Assembly: GCA_009912575.1 (NCBI GenBank)
Contig: WNDP01000026.1
Coordinates: 1-38,207 of the forward strand
Direction of reading: 5' to 3'
Length of the DNA stretch: 38,207 nucleotides
Origin: Acinetobacter bereziniae
Lineage (GTDB): Bacteria > Pseudomonadota > Gammaproteobacteria > Pseudomonadales > Moraxellaceae
The stretch's first letter is position 1; each line of letters opens with the position of its first letter. The notes beneath the pieces were generated by a model that saw only the letters and a program-made list of their open reading frames with translations, did not search any database and had not been told where the DNA came from. The translations under genes and the position numbers were made by a program. This document shows, one piece after another, positions 1 through 13,150 of this stretch.

Positions 1-145
1 TATGGCACAGGAAGGATGGAGTGTTCAAAGATTATTAAGAATTATTCAGGTGAATTTATTTGAAAGAAAATTGCTGAAATATTTATTTTTGCCAGATAAA
101 AAGTGGTTAAAGCAAGAAGAACCTCAACTGAGGTTCTTCTTGTGA
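1..145 (+). CDS. C-terminal end of a possible IS4-type transposase (5' part outside window)
   Basis: An open frame enters from the left edge and ends at TGA 143-145. The visible 47 residues include the basic stretch LLRIIQVNLFERKLL, which resembles the C-terminal helix of IS4-family DDE transposases; this is recognition by eye, not a search. The last residues (EEPQLRFFL) are encoded inside a perfect hairpin, so part of the tail is terminator sequence read as protein. It converges on and overlaps the hydrolase remnant on the minus strand by about 39 bp. The catalytic domain is not visible, so the family call is tentative; a host gene of another kind is possible. Confidence 0.4.
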   Translation, partial: MAQEGWSVQRLLRIIQVNLFERKLLKYLFLPDKKWLKQEEPQLRFFL

Positions 146-1008
146 TATTTGTGGGACAGCAGTGGTATGTCCTGATCGTTTAAATATAATATTTTTGGCA
201 TTGATCAAACTATTGGAAACTTGCATTTGTCCTTCAGCTGGATACAGTGAAGACTTTTCGCCAATAAAGAAGGTCGTAGGGCAAGCCAATTGAGCAATGG
301 CATCACGATAATCTTCATCATGATTGAGATAATTGTCGATATACCACGTTAAATAGTCCATGCGACGGATAGGCAATAAGTGTTTTTGGAGTTGTGGATG
401 TTTTAAGGCTAAATTAAACATAAATGGACTTAATTTATTGCTGCCTTGAATCTTAATGAAATTCAACCAAATTTGAATCAGTTCTGTTCTTGGCTCAATC
501 GGCAATTCATCAACAAAAAGATACTGAGAATACTGATGTAAAAAGTCAGAAAATCTTTGAGTAAGCGATTTATTTTAAAATATTTTTTGCCAAACAAACC
601 AAATTCCCAAGTATCATCTGTTGGAATTTTAGGGGTTTGATCGATATGTAAATAAGCTTTTAATTTGCCAGCCAAATTCCCATACTGCATACCATGCATT
701 GCAGTGGTTGCGCCCATGGAATAACCCATGAGAATAAAATTATTTAAATTCAGTTGATCAATTAAGCTGTCAAGGTCATGCCAGTGATTTGATATTGCAT
801 CAATATCTTGTGGAATATTACACGTCTTCGAGCCACCAAAACCACGCCAGTCGGGGATATAAAATTTGTATTGTTTAATGTTGGGTAGTAAAAAAGGTAA
901 CCACTGCCAGCTATGCATGCCTAAACCAGACAAAACAAGTACAGGTTCGCCTTGACCAATTTCACGGACAAATAATTTCTCGCCATCAGGCATTGTATAG
1001 TGTGGCAT
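107..1008 (-). pseudogene. alpha/beta hydrolase, broken by a one-base frameshift
   Basis: Two minus-strand frames together make one alpha/beta-hydrolase fold of about 300 residues. The first, from ATG at 1008 (MPHYTMPDGEK), carries the oxyanion region (LSGLGMHSWQW), the DWRGFG turn and the nucleophile elbow GYSMGA. The second carries a cap-like region and the catalytic His (KRSGHTTAV). The frame changes near 550-565, where the downstream frame reads RFSDFLHQYSQYLFVDELP upstream of its apparent start, consistent with loss of one A in a short A run. The 3' end runs into a hairpin shared with the neighbouring gene, so the extreme C-terminus may be foreign. The gene starts 8 bp after the PadR stop, so the two are probably cotranscribed. 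The substrate is unknown. A sequencing error is the main alternative to true inactivation. Confidence 0.75.
113..142. terminator. perfect hairpin, likely bidirectional terminator
   Basis: Fourteen-base arms (113-126 and 129-142) are perfectly complementary around a two-base centre. The hairpin lies where the plus-strand partial gene and the minus-strand hydrolase remnant converge. Each stop codon lies just beyond one arm, so both proteins end with the same palindrome-encoded residues (EEPQLRFFL). Confidence 0.7.
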
Positions 1009-1016
1009 GCATATTC

Positions 1017-1568
1017 CTACGGATTGTCTTTATTCTCAAATGCTTTTAGTCGTGGAATCACTTCATTGAGCCAGTTGATCCAGCCAGTTTCCAAGTCTAT
1101 TCCCAATTGTAAAATCATTTTATGGATATATAAAGTACGATCAGGTGTCTCTGTGTGTTCAAAATCTTTGGAAAAGATTTGAAGATAGAGTTTTAAATTT
1201 TCTTGATGCAATTTTAAATGACGTTCTAATTCAGGTAAAACAGTATTTCCACCAAATTGTGCTTCGGCACGTAAGCGCACCATAAGCTCTTCACGAAGTT
1301 GAGCAGGCTGTCCTTGCTTGACCATCCAGTCAGCCAACTCGACACGCCCAAGTTGTTCAACCTGATAGGTTTTTTTACGACCTTGATCGGCCCGATCTTC
1401 TAAAGTCGAAATCCAGCCTTTTTTTTGCATGCCGTTGAGTTCACGGTAAATTTGCTGATGGGTCGCATTCCAAAAGAATCCCATGGATCGGTCAAAGCGT
1501 CGTGCCAACTCAAAACCTGTGCTTGGTTTTTCAATTAGACTGGTCAATAAAACATGGGCTAATGACAT
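1017..1568 (-). CDS. PadR-family transcriptional regulator
   Basis: A 183-residue protein with the PadR winged-helix N-terminus: residues 1-80 include MSLAHVLLTSLIEKPSTGFE and the wing segment with the YRELNGMQKKGWI helix. The C-terminal helical half is the Vir_act_alpha_C-type dimerisation region of longer PadR proteins. PadR proteins are usually repressors released by phenolic or other small effectors. It is divergent from the fadH-like reductase, and the 168-bp gap contains two related dyads, so it probably represses itself and that reductase. The hydrolase remnant follows 8 bp downstream. The start at 1568 is the only good ATG before the family motif. The effector is unknown. Confidence 0.9.
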   Translation of the reverse strand: MSLAHVLLTSLIEKPSTGFELARRFDRSMGFFWNATHQQIYRELNGMQKKGWISTLEDRADQGRKKTYQVEQLGRVELADWMVKQGQPAQLREELMVRLRAEAQFGGNTVLPELERHLKLHQENLKLYLQIFSKDFEHTETPDRTLYIHKMILQLGIDLETGWINWLNEVIPRLKAFENKDNP

Positions 1569-1608
1569 TGTGTAATATTAGGTCAATAAAATGAATATAA
1601 AGTCATTG

Positions 1609-1625
1609 TGCAACAACATGTTGCA
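1609..1625. promoter_or_regulatory. dyad operator 1, putative PadR site
   Basis: TGCAAC-N5-GTTGCA lies in the gap between padR and the fadH-like gene. Its core CAACATGTTG is a perfect 10-bp palindrome. It shares half-sites with the second dyad centred about 50 bp away. Assignment to the adjacent PadR protein is inference from position. Confidence 0.55.
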
Positions 1626-1659
1626 TAAAAATCAAATCTCGATTATAAATACCCAAACT

Positions 1660-1675
1660 ATGCAACTTGTTGCAT
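1660..1675. promoter_or_regulatory. dyad operator 2, putative PadR site
   Basis: ATGCAAC-TT-GTTGCAT has perfect 7-bp arms and the same TGCAAC half-site as dyad 1. The centres are about 50 bp apart, close to five helical turns, suggesting cooperative binding of a dimer pair on one DNA face. It lies 62 bp upstream of the reductase start. Confidence 0.6.
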
Positions 1676-1709
1676 TAAAAAATATTAGACTTTTTCATCA
1701 GATTGATAG

Positions 1710-3761
<2,052 letters not shown>

Positions 3762-3784
3762 TCCAATTTTAAAAACTTAAACAA

Positions 3785-3832
3785 AATCCTCTCTTTGTTC
3801 AATCGTCTTTAAGATTGTTTACAGAGAGGATT
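3785..3832 (+). other. long-range hairpin holding the ribosome-binding region of the next gene
   Basis: AATCCTCTCT (3785-3794) pairs perfectly with AGAGAGGATT (3823-3832), with a small nested CAATC/GATTG stem inside. The 3' arm contains the purine-rich GAGAGGA just before the NTF2-like start. The plus strand has no U run after it, so it is not a standard forward terminator; it could terminate minus-strand transcripts or modulate translation. Confidence 0.4.
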
Positions 3833-3850
3833 CTATTCAGGATGAAAGAA

Positions 3851-4261
3851 ATGAGTTTTACACAAAGCAAATCTGCAATACAAAAATGGCATCAGATGCT
3901 AGAAAGCCGTGATATTAGTATTTTAAATGAACTGCTTGCGGATGATGTAGTTTTTCGCTCGCCAGTGGCTTATCACCCATATGAAGGTAAGCAAGTTGTT
4001 TTCTTTATTTTAAGCAATGTGATCCAAATTTTTGAAAATTTTACTTATCATCGAGAGTTTTATACAGACGATGAGCAGAGTGTGGTGTTAGAGTTTTTAG
4101 CCAACGTCGCTGATAAAAAGTTAAAAGGGATTGATATGATTCGTTTTAATGAGGCTGGAAAAATTGTAGATTTTGAAGTGATGATTCGCCCGAAAAGTGG
4201 ATTGGAAGCTTTAGCTGCCCAAATGGGGCAACGAATGGCTGCCTTTATACCCAAAGCATAA
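3851..4261 (+). CDS. NTF2-like / SnoaL-fold protein
   Basis: About 136 residues with the cone-shaped NTF2-like pattern: an N-terminal helix (AIQKWHQMLESRDISILNEL), LLADDVVFRSPV, a central helix, then alternating strands (VVLEFLANV, GIDMIRFNEAGKIVDFEVMI). Members are small isomerases, hydrolases or binding proteins, and function cannot be read from the fold. The ATG at 3851 is preferred because AGGA lies eight bases upstream; in-frame ATG 3842 and TTG 3815 are alternatives. It sits 89 bp after fadH on the same strand and ends in its own hairpin, so it may be read with fadH. It could accompany the reductase in metabolism of an unusual acid, which is inference only. Confidence 0.8.
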   Translation: MSFTQSKSAIQKWHQMLESRDISILNELLADDVVFRSPVAYHPYEGKQVVFFILSNVIQIFENFTYHREFYTDDEQSVVLEFLANVADKKLKGIDMIRFNEAGKIVDFEVMIRPKSGLEALAAQMGQRMAAFIPKA

Positions 4262-4277
4262 TGGTATAAATAGATAG

Positions 4278-4295
4278 TGGGAGTGTTGACTCCCA
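4278..4295 (+). terminator. hairpin terminator after the NTF2-like gene
   Basis: TGGGAGT-GTTG-ACTCCCA is a perfect seven-pair stem with a four-base loop, followed by a short T-rich stretch, 16 bp after the stop codon. Confidence 0.65.
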
Positions 4296-4304
4296 TATTT
4301 AAAG

Positions 4305-4317
4305 TATGATTATCATA
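4305..4317. promoter_or_regulatory. small dyad upstream of the hydrolase gene
   Basis: TATGAT-T-ATCATA is a perfect 13-bp dyad 21 bp upstream of the start at 4339. It may be an operator. It resembles AT-rich sites such as Fur hexamers only loosely, so no regulator is assigned. Confidence 0.3.
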
Positions 4318-4338
4318 AATAAAAAGTTGAGGTGAAAA

Positions 4339-5427
4339 ATGTCTGTACTCCATAAGTTTACCGAGATTACCCAAGGTTTATTAGATCAAGTGACTGGTGC
4401 TGAATTGCCAAAGTTGTATTTTAATCAGCAAGGTGCAATGTCTGAGATCTTAGAGAAACTACCTCAATTACAAGATAAATATCGTCCTACACCGTGGTTG
4501 ACCAATACACACGCACACCTTTTATATTTTGATTTAATTAAAAAAAAGACAGTTAAGTTGCAATATGATCGGATTGATCAAATCACTATGCAAGATGGTG
4601 GCGTTACTGCTATTGCATGGTATGGTTATGATTTACCTAAAGAGACACCGACTATTGTGATCATGCATACCATTACTGGAACGCCAGAAAGTATGCGTGA
4701 ATTGGTCAAAGATTTACATGAATATACTGGTTGGCGTATTGCATTATGTTTACGTCGTGGGCATGCAGGTCTACCTATGCCTGTTCCGTTGATGTCGATT
4801 TTTGGTTCCACTTCTGATTTAAAAGCGCAATTGGCTTATATCGAAAATTTATTTCCAGCGAGTGATCTTTATGCTGTTGGTTCATCGGCAGGAACGGGAT
4901 TATTGGTACGTTATCTGGGCGAACAAGGTTTAGACACCCCATTTAAAGCGGCATTTGCAATGTGTCCAGGCTACGATACTGAGCTTGGCTTTGAAAATGT
5001 GCATCCGTTCTATACCAAGGTGATGACCAAAAAATTGTTTAAAGCATTTATCACGCCTTATGCTCAAACATGGACACAGATTCACTCAGTACAAAATGTA
5101 TTACAGACGAAAACTTTACAAGAATTTCAAAATGAATATTTTGAAATGGCAGGGTTTTCAGATTATGAAAGTTATTCAAAAGCCACTAATCCTATTTATG
5201 TTTTTGAAAATGTCAAAATTCCATTAATGATTTTGAATGCAGAAGATGACCCTGTGTGCTCAATAAAAAACTTGGAACCCTATAAAGAAACCATTCAAAA
5301 TATGGATAATGTTGTTGTGGTAACAACCAAAAAGGGCAGTCATTGTGGTTTTTATGAGGGCTTACATACCAAATCTTGGGCTTCACGTTTAATGGCAGAT
5401 TTTCTAAAACAGTATTCAGTATCTTAA
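4339..5427 (+). CDS. alpha/beta hydrolase of the YheT-like type
   Basis: A 362-residue alpha/beta hydrolase. The N-terminal part includes YRPTPWLTNTHAHLLYFDL, like the lead-in of the YheT/Eht1 (AB_hydrolase_4) group, where a conserved N-terminal segment precedes the fold. The nucleophile elbow is GSSAG around residue 181, a candidate acid is in LNAEDDPVC, and the catalytic His is in KKGSHCGFYEGL. The HTITGTPESMRELV loop would form the oxyanion hole. There is no signal peptide or membrane segment, so it is cytoplasmic. Family members are esterases or acyltransferases of mostly unknown substrate. It has its own leader and a very strong terminator downstream. It is intact, unlike the hydrolase at the left edge. 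Confidence 0.85.
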   Translation: MSVLHKFTEITQGLLDQVTGAELPKLYFNQQGAMSEILEKLPQLQDKYRPTPWLTNTHAHLLYFDLIKKKTVKLQYDRIDQITMQDGGVTAIAWYGYDLPKETPTIVIMHTITGTPESMRELVKDLHEYTGWRIALCLRRGHAGLPMPVPLMSIFGSTSDLKAQLAYIENLFPASDLYAVGSSAGTGLLVRYLGEQGLDTPFKAAFAMCPGYDTELGFENVHPFYTKVMTKKLFKAFITPYAQTWTQIHSVQNVLQTKTLQEFQNEYFEMAGFSDYESYSKATNPIYVFENVKIPLMILNAEDDPVCSIKNLEPYKETIQNMDNVVVVTTKKGSHCGFYEGLHTKSWASRLMADFLKQYSVS

Positions 5428-5456
5428 TATTGTGTTTGTAATACTAATTATAAGTA

Positions 5457-5490
5457 GCAAAAAACCAGTCATGAATGACTGGTTTTTTGC
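5457..5490. terminator. bidirectional terminator
   Basis: Sixteen-base perfectly complementary arms around GA, with A-tract and T-tract flanks (core ACCAGTCAT/ATGACTGGT), lie between the convergent hydrolase and lipoprotein genes. Confidence 0.93.
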
Positions 5491-5524
5491 TTAGAAAACT
5501 ATTTATTTGTTGAAAAGTGATCTT

Positions 5525-5998
5525 TTAGTTTTTCAATGCAGGTGTAGCCGCAGCGATTGCAGCAGCAACTGCGTCATCTTCAGATTGAGCATTGCCTGAA
5601 CTTGCTTTAGGCGCAGTTTGGGTCTTCGGTGCAGTTTGAGCTGTTTCAGTCTTCACTGACTCAGCTTTTGCAGGTTTAGCTTCTGTCGCAGCTGGTTTAT
5701 TTTCAGCGACTTGAGTTGCTTGTGTTGTTGCAAGTGCTTCATGTGTTGGTTCACGACGAATTTCTGTGCTTGTATTTGCAGTTTCAGTACGTTCAACTTC
5801 TACATGCGCAGGAATTTCAGCTTGTTGTGTATTTTGTTCAGCACTTGGTAAGCTTTCAAACTGTGCTGGTTCAGATGTTGCTGTTTGAGCAGTTTCAACT
5901 TTCTCTTGCTCAGTTTCTTTAGGCTCTTCTTTTTTTACGCAAGCAGATACAAGTAATGCTGTCGCAATTGCGCCACAAATTAAAAATTTCTTATTCAT
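5525..5998 (-). CDS. low-complexity lipoprotein of unknown function
   Basis: A 157-residue protein with a lipoprotein signal peptide (MNKKFLICGAIATALLVSAC; lipobox LVSAC, lipidated Cys20). The mature part is highly biased toward Glu, Ala, Thr, Gln and Lys (KKEEPKETEQEK; repeated KTETAQTAPKTQTAP-type runs), so probably disordered, with a short Ala-rich C-terminal helix (AVAAAIAAATPALKN). No catalytic domain is visible. A tethered extended linker in the periplasm is plausible but unproven. It has its own extended -10 promoter and is divergent from pyrG. Confidence 0.85.
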   Translation of the reverse strand: MNKKFLICGAIATALLVSACVKKEEPKETEQEKVETAQTATSEPAQFESLPSAEQNTQQAEIPAHVEVERTETANTSTEIRREPTHEALATTQATQVAENKPAATEAKPAKAESVKTETAQTAPKTQTAPKASSGNAQSEDDAVAAAIAAATPALKN

Positions 5999-6036
5999 AA
6001 TTACTCAAAACAAAACAGATTAGAGAGATGTTACAT

Positions 6037-6045
6037 AGTATAACA
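6037..6045 (-). promoter_or_regulatory. extended -10 promoter for the lipoprotein gene
   Basis: Read on the minus strand this is TGT-TATACT, an extended -10 about 40 bp upstream of the lipoprotein ATG. The -35 region is AT-rich and poor, typical for extended -10 promoters. Confidence 0.5.
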
Positions 6046-6143
6046 GCAAAATGATATTTAAAAATCACCTTATCAAGTGCTAATTTTTTATTGGAAATGC
6101 TGATAGAATAGCCAATTGTTTATTGTTCTATGAATTGATGTGA

Positions 6144-7868
<1,725 letters not shown>

Positions 7869-7895
7869 GTGTGTAAAACAAACTAGGAAGTTTAA

Positions 7896-8751
<856 letters not shown>

Positions 8752-8753
<2 letters not shown>

Positions 8754-8782
8754 TGCCCTTAGTTAGAAGGCATCTTATTTTT
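8752..8782 (+). terminator. hairpin with T-rich tail between kdsA and eno
   Basis: GATGCC...GGCATC forms a stem (8752-8774) extended by TT/AA around a bulged C and followed by TTATTTTT. It overlaps the kdsA stop codon. It is probably a partial terminator that lets eno be expressed at a level distinct from pyrG-kdsA. Confidence 0.6.
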
Positions 8783-8784
8783 AA

Positions 8785-10092
<1,308 letters not shown>

Positions 10093-10112
10093 TCTTTTCT
10101 ATTGATTTAAAT

Positions 10113-10156
10113 TAAAAAAGCCATTCTTTTATTTAATATAATGAATGGCTTTTTTA
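10113..10156. terminator. terminator after eno
   Basis: TAAAAAAGCCATTC (10113-10126) pairs perfectly with GAATGGCTTTTTTA (10143-10156) and ends in a T run. Confidence 0.92.
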
Positions 10157-10205
10157 TACGTTATCCAAATGATTATAGCTTTAAGTAAGTTATTATATAA
10201 TTTAA

Positions 10206-10220
10206 TTCATTGATAATGAA
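10206..10220. promoter_or_regulatory. small dyad upstream of the membrane-protein gene
   Basis: TTCATT-GAT-AATGAA is a perfect 15-bp dyad in the AT-rich gap upstream of the 10303 gene. It is an operator candidate without an assigned regulator. Confidence 0.25.
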
Positions 10221-10302
10221 AATTAGTTGATTTTTATTAAAATAATATTGTTTATTAGACAGAAATTTATTATGAGTAATATTGATATATGTGAGTTTTA
10301 AC

Positions 10303-10582
10303 ATGCAGATTTTTTTTGGCAATATTCTTTGGTTTTGTTTCAGCGGGGTGTTGGTTTTATGCAAGCTTTGTAAAAGTTGATCATAAAAGCGCAATTAGTT
10401 TTAGAAAAAAAGAAGCAGAAAGAAAAGGTGAACAGCCAAATTATGGCTCCGTAAGTTTGGATGGCTGGGATATGTCAGCAACTTTTAAAGCTCAAGCAAA
10501 GTGGAATAGTTTCGGTGCAATTTTTGCAGCATTATCTGTTTGTTGTCAATCTATAAGCATAATTATTCAATTACTAACTTAA
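10303..10582 (+). CDS. small two-helix membrane protein with a frame break in a T8 tract
   Basis: The frame from TTG 10316 encodes an N-terminal membrane helix (IFFGFVSAGCWFYASFV), a hydrophilic middle (RKKEAERKGEQPNYGS, LDGWDM) and a C-terminal helix (FGAIFAALSVCCQSISIIIQLL). The only nearby ATG, at 10303, is out of frame. Removing one T from the eight-T run (10310-10317) would fuse it cleanly as MQIFLAIFFGF and give a natural start. So this is either a one-base error or mutation, a slippage-controlled gene, or a TTG-started gene. I recognise no family. It stands alone between the eno terminator and ftsB. Confidence 0.65.
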
Positions 10583-10772
10583 AATGAATTGAATAATTTT
10601 TTAGAATTTTTATTAAAAAGTCAATTATTGAGAAATTACACATTCTTTTATAAAATAGAAAAATTATTTTGTTCTAGTTTTGCAGTTTTCGCATAGTTTA
10701 TTGTTCTTAGTTAGAAATATTTGATGTATATTAGTACCTTAATTTAATGCTGTTACTCAAGACGCAAATCCC

Positions 10773-11159
10773 ATGTTAGAAGTCTTTAAAACAACTTCAA
10801 GTAAAGTGATTGCAATACTGACGATTTTAATCGTTGCAGTATTGCAATATCGCTTTTGGTTTGGTGAGGGAGGTCATTTTCCTCATCAAGCTTTAGTACA
10901 GCAAATTGAACAGCAAGCTGAAGTCAATGCTGAACTAAAAGAACGTAATCGCATCCTTGCTGCTGAAGTGTATGATTTAAAAAATGGTTCCGAAGCCATA
11001 GAGGAACATGCACGTCTAGATCTCGGTCTGGTAAAGCCACATGAAACTTTTGTGCAAATGAGTACCATTAGTACCCATTACAAGCCCATTTATATAGATC
11101 CAAATGTAGACTTAAGAACCAATGAAGACGATAACGAACCTGTGCCAGACCAACCGTAA
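10773..11159 (+). CDS. ftsB: cell-division protein FtsB
   Basis: A 128-residue bitopic protein. A short cytoplasmic start is followed by one membrane helix (about residues 11-28, VIAILTILIVAVLQYRFWFG) and a periplasmic coiled coil (about 37-75, QQIEQQAEVNAELKERNRIL), then DLKNGSEAIEEHARLDLGLV, the conserved DivIC/FtsB block, and an acidic tail. FtsB joins FtsL and FtsQ in the divisome. Its 3' end overlaps ispD by 38 bp in another frame, as is usual for this pair, implying translational coupling. Confidence 0.95.
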   Translation: MLEVFKTTSSKVIAILTILIVAVLQYRFWFGEGGHFPHQALVQQIEQQAEVNAELKERNRILAAEVYDLKNGSEAIEEHARLDLGLVKPHETFVQMSTISTHYKPIYIDPNVDLRTNEDDNEPVPDQP

Positions 11160-11847
11160 AATTTGGGCAATTGTCCTGGCTGCTGGCTCAGGTCGTCGTT
11201 TTTCAAAAACCGAACTTAAGCAATATCAAATTATTGAAAATAAAACAGTCCTAGCGCATACCATCGACCGTTTAAATGAATTGCCACTTGCTGGTTATGT
11301 ACTTGCAATTGGTGAGCAAGATCATTATGCCCAGACATTGGCTTTAAAAAATCAACATTTAAGTCATTTTTGTTTAGGTGGTCATGAGCGTGTTGATTCG
11401 GTACTCAACGCTCTCATTTATTTAGAACAATTTGCACAAGCTGATGATTTTGTTTTTGTTCATGACGCGGCACGTCCTTGTGTTACCCAAGAGTGTCTTG
11501 TGAATCTACTTAATACAGCAATCAACTTAAATACCAATGCAATTCTTGCAATCCCAGTAAGAGATACCTTAAAGCGTGTTGACCAGCAACACACTATTGC
11601 AAACACAGTGAGTCGTGATCAATTGTGGCAAGCACAGACTCCTCAAATATCAACATTTTTAAGCTTAAAAACAGCCATAGAAACAGCGCTTAACGATGGG
11701 GTTTTGATCACAGATGAGGCAAGTGCTTTAGAACATAGTAATCACGCTGTCCAAGTCGTGATGGGGCGTTCAGATAATATTAAAATTACTTATCCAGATG
11801 ATTTGGAATTGGCAAAATTAATTTTACAATCGCAACAAACGCATTAA
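11122..11847 (+). CDS. ispD: 2-C-methyl-D-erythritol 4-phosphate cytidylyltransferase
   Basis: A 241-residue nucleotidyltransferase of the MEP isoprenoid pathway that joins MEP and CTP. Visible motifs are the CTP-binding loop VLAAGSGRRFSKTELKQYQ (slightly divergent at the usual PKQY), GGHERVDSVLNAL, VHDAARPC, AIPVRDTLKRV, LWQAQTPQ, ITDEASALE and KITYPDDL. The ATG at 11122 lies inside ftsB; because the conserved core starts at IWAIVLAAG, later starts are unlikely. The gene forms an operon with ftsB. Confidence 0.97.
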   Translation: MKTITNLCQTNRKIWAIVLAAGSGRRFSKTELKQYQIIENKTVLAHTIDRLNELPLAGYVLAIGEQDHYAQTLALKNQHLSHFCLGGHERVDSVLNALIYLEQFAQADDFVFVHDAARPCVTQECLVNLLNTAINLNTNAILAIPVRDTLKRVDQQHTIANTVSRDQLWQAQTPQISTFLSLKTAIETALNDGVLITDEASALEHSNHAVQVVMGRSDNIKITYPDDLELAKLILQSQQTH

Positions 11848-11908
11848 AAAATTGTGAAAATAAAAAATAATTCTTAAAGGATAGATGTTCTCCTTGAATA
11901 TTTATCTC

Positions 11909-11914
11909 TATAAT
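11909..11914 (+). promoter_or_regulatory. consensus -10 box upstream of rodA
   Basis: A perfect TATAAT 36 bp before the rodA ATG. The -35 position (about 11886-11891, TGTTCT) is weak. It probably gives rodA its own promoter after ispD. Confidence 0.4.
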
Positions 11915-11949
11915 TTGGCAAGATTAAGCTAGGTTTAAGATTTGCATTC

Positions 11950-13086
11950 ATGACACCATCGCCGCAGTATAAATTTTTACGTCAGTCCGTTAGAGATGGT
12001 TTAAGTATTAATCAAAAAATGTCGAGATGGGATAAATTGCATCTTGATCCATGGTTATTGGGCTTATTAATTATCAATGCTGTTCTTGGTTTATTGATGG
12101 TTTACAGTGCTTCTTCAGAAGACATGACTATGGTGGTTCGTCAAGCCATAAGCTTTGGTGTAGGCTTTGTTTTATTGTTTGTTTGCGCCCAAATCCCTCC
12201 AAAGGTTTATCAAGCGATCAGTCCATGGTTCTATTTGATTGCCATTCTATTACTGATTTTGGTCTTGCTGATTGGTGATGTACGTTTAGGTGCAAAACGT
12301 TGGCTAACCCTACCGGGTATTGGCAGTATGCAGCCTAGTGAGTTTATGAAATTTGCAATGCCTTTAATGATGGCTTGGTATTTTGCACGAAATCCCTTAC
12401 CTCCCAAGTTTAGACATATTGTGGTGGCTTTAATGATTATGGTGGTGCCATTTGTATTGGCACTACTGCAGCCAGACTTGGCGATTGGTATCGTGATTGG
12501 TGGTGTCTTTGCCTTATTTCTCAGTGGCATGTCATGGACTTTAATTATTGGCACACTGGCTGCATTAGCAATGGCTTTTCCATTGATCTGGACATTTGTC
12601 TTACAAGCATACCAAAAGAAACGAATTATGACTTTGTTTGATCCTGAGTCCGATGCACTGGGAGCTGGTTGGAATATTATTCAGTCTAAAATTGCAATTG
12701 GTTCAGGTGGAATGACAGGACGAGGATTCTTAGAAGGGACACAATCTCAATTAGGTTACTTACCCGAACACCATACCGATTTTATCATGTCGACATATGC
12801 TGAAGAGTTTGGATTTATTGGGGTATTTTTCTTATTTGCCTTGTATACCGCGATGATTTTTAGATGCATGATCATTAGCTTAAATAGCTTCCATAATTAT
12901 GGACGTCTGTTGGCTGGAACCATTGGTTTATCCTTATTCTTCTATGTTTTTGTCAACTCTGGCATGGTAAGTGGCATTTTGCCTGTAACAGGTGATCCTT
13001 TACCTTTAATGAGTTATGGCGGTTCTGCCGTGATTGCATTGTTAGCAAGTTTTGGAATTGTGATGTCTATTCATACCCATCGATGA
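11950..13086 (+). CDS. rodA: peptidoglycan glycosyltransferase RodA (SEDS family)
   Basis: A 378-residue SEDS protein with about ten membrane segments. Diagnostic pieces are LLMVYSASS in the first helix, GIGSMQPSEFMKF (the QPSE motif), LLQPDLAIGI (with the conserved Asp), IAIGSGGMTGRGFLEGTQSQLGYLPEHHTDFIM (here split mentally at GTQSQLGYLPEHHTDF) and PVTGDPLPLMSYGGSA. RodA polymerises lipid II during elongation together with PBP2. PBP2 (mrdA) is not next to it here, so the mrdAB pairing seen in E. coli is absent in this window. The gene is followed by a hairpin and a long noncoding gap. Confidence 0.96.
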   Translation: MTPSPQYKFLRQSVRDGLSINQKMSRWDKLHLDPWLLGLLIINAVLGLLMVYSASSEDMTMVVRQAISFGVGFVLLFVCAQIPPKVYQAISPWFYLIAILLLILVLLIGDVRLGAKRWLTLPGIGSMQPSEFMKFAMPLMMAWYFARNPLPPKFRHIVVALMIMVVPFVLALLQPDLAIGIVIGGVFALFLSGMSWTLIIGTLAALAMAFPLIWTFVLQAYQKKRIMTLFDPESDALGAGWNIIQSKIAIGSGGMTGRGFLEGTQSQLGYLPEHHTDFIMSTYAEEFGFIGVFFLFALYTAMIFRCMIISLNSFHNYGRLLAGTIGLSLFFYVFVNSGMVSGILPVTGDPLPLMSYGGSAVIALLASFGIVMSIHTHR

Positions 13087-13108
13087 TTTTATCCTTAAGC
13101 TGATGATG

Positions 13109-13150
13109 AAAAAGCGCTCTGACTCTTTATTGATGAAGGGGGCTTTTTTT
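13109..13150 (+). terminator. probable terminator after rodA
   Basis: AAAAAGC (13109-13115) pairs with GCTTTTT (13142-13148) and is followed by more T. Inner pairing is imperfect. Confidence 0.6.
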
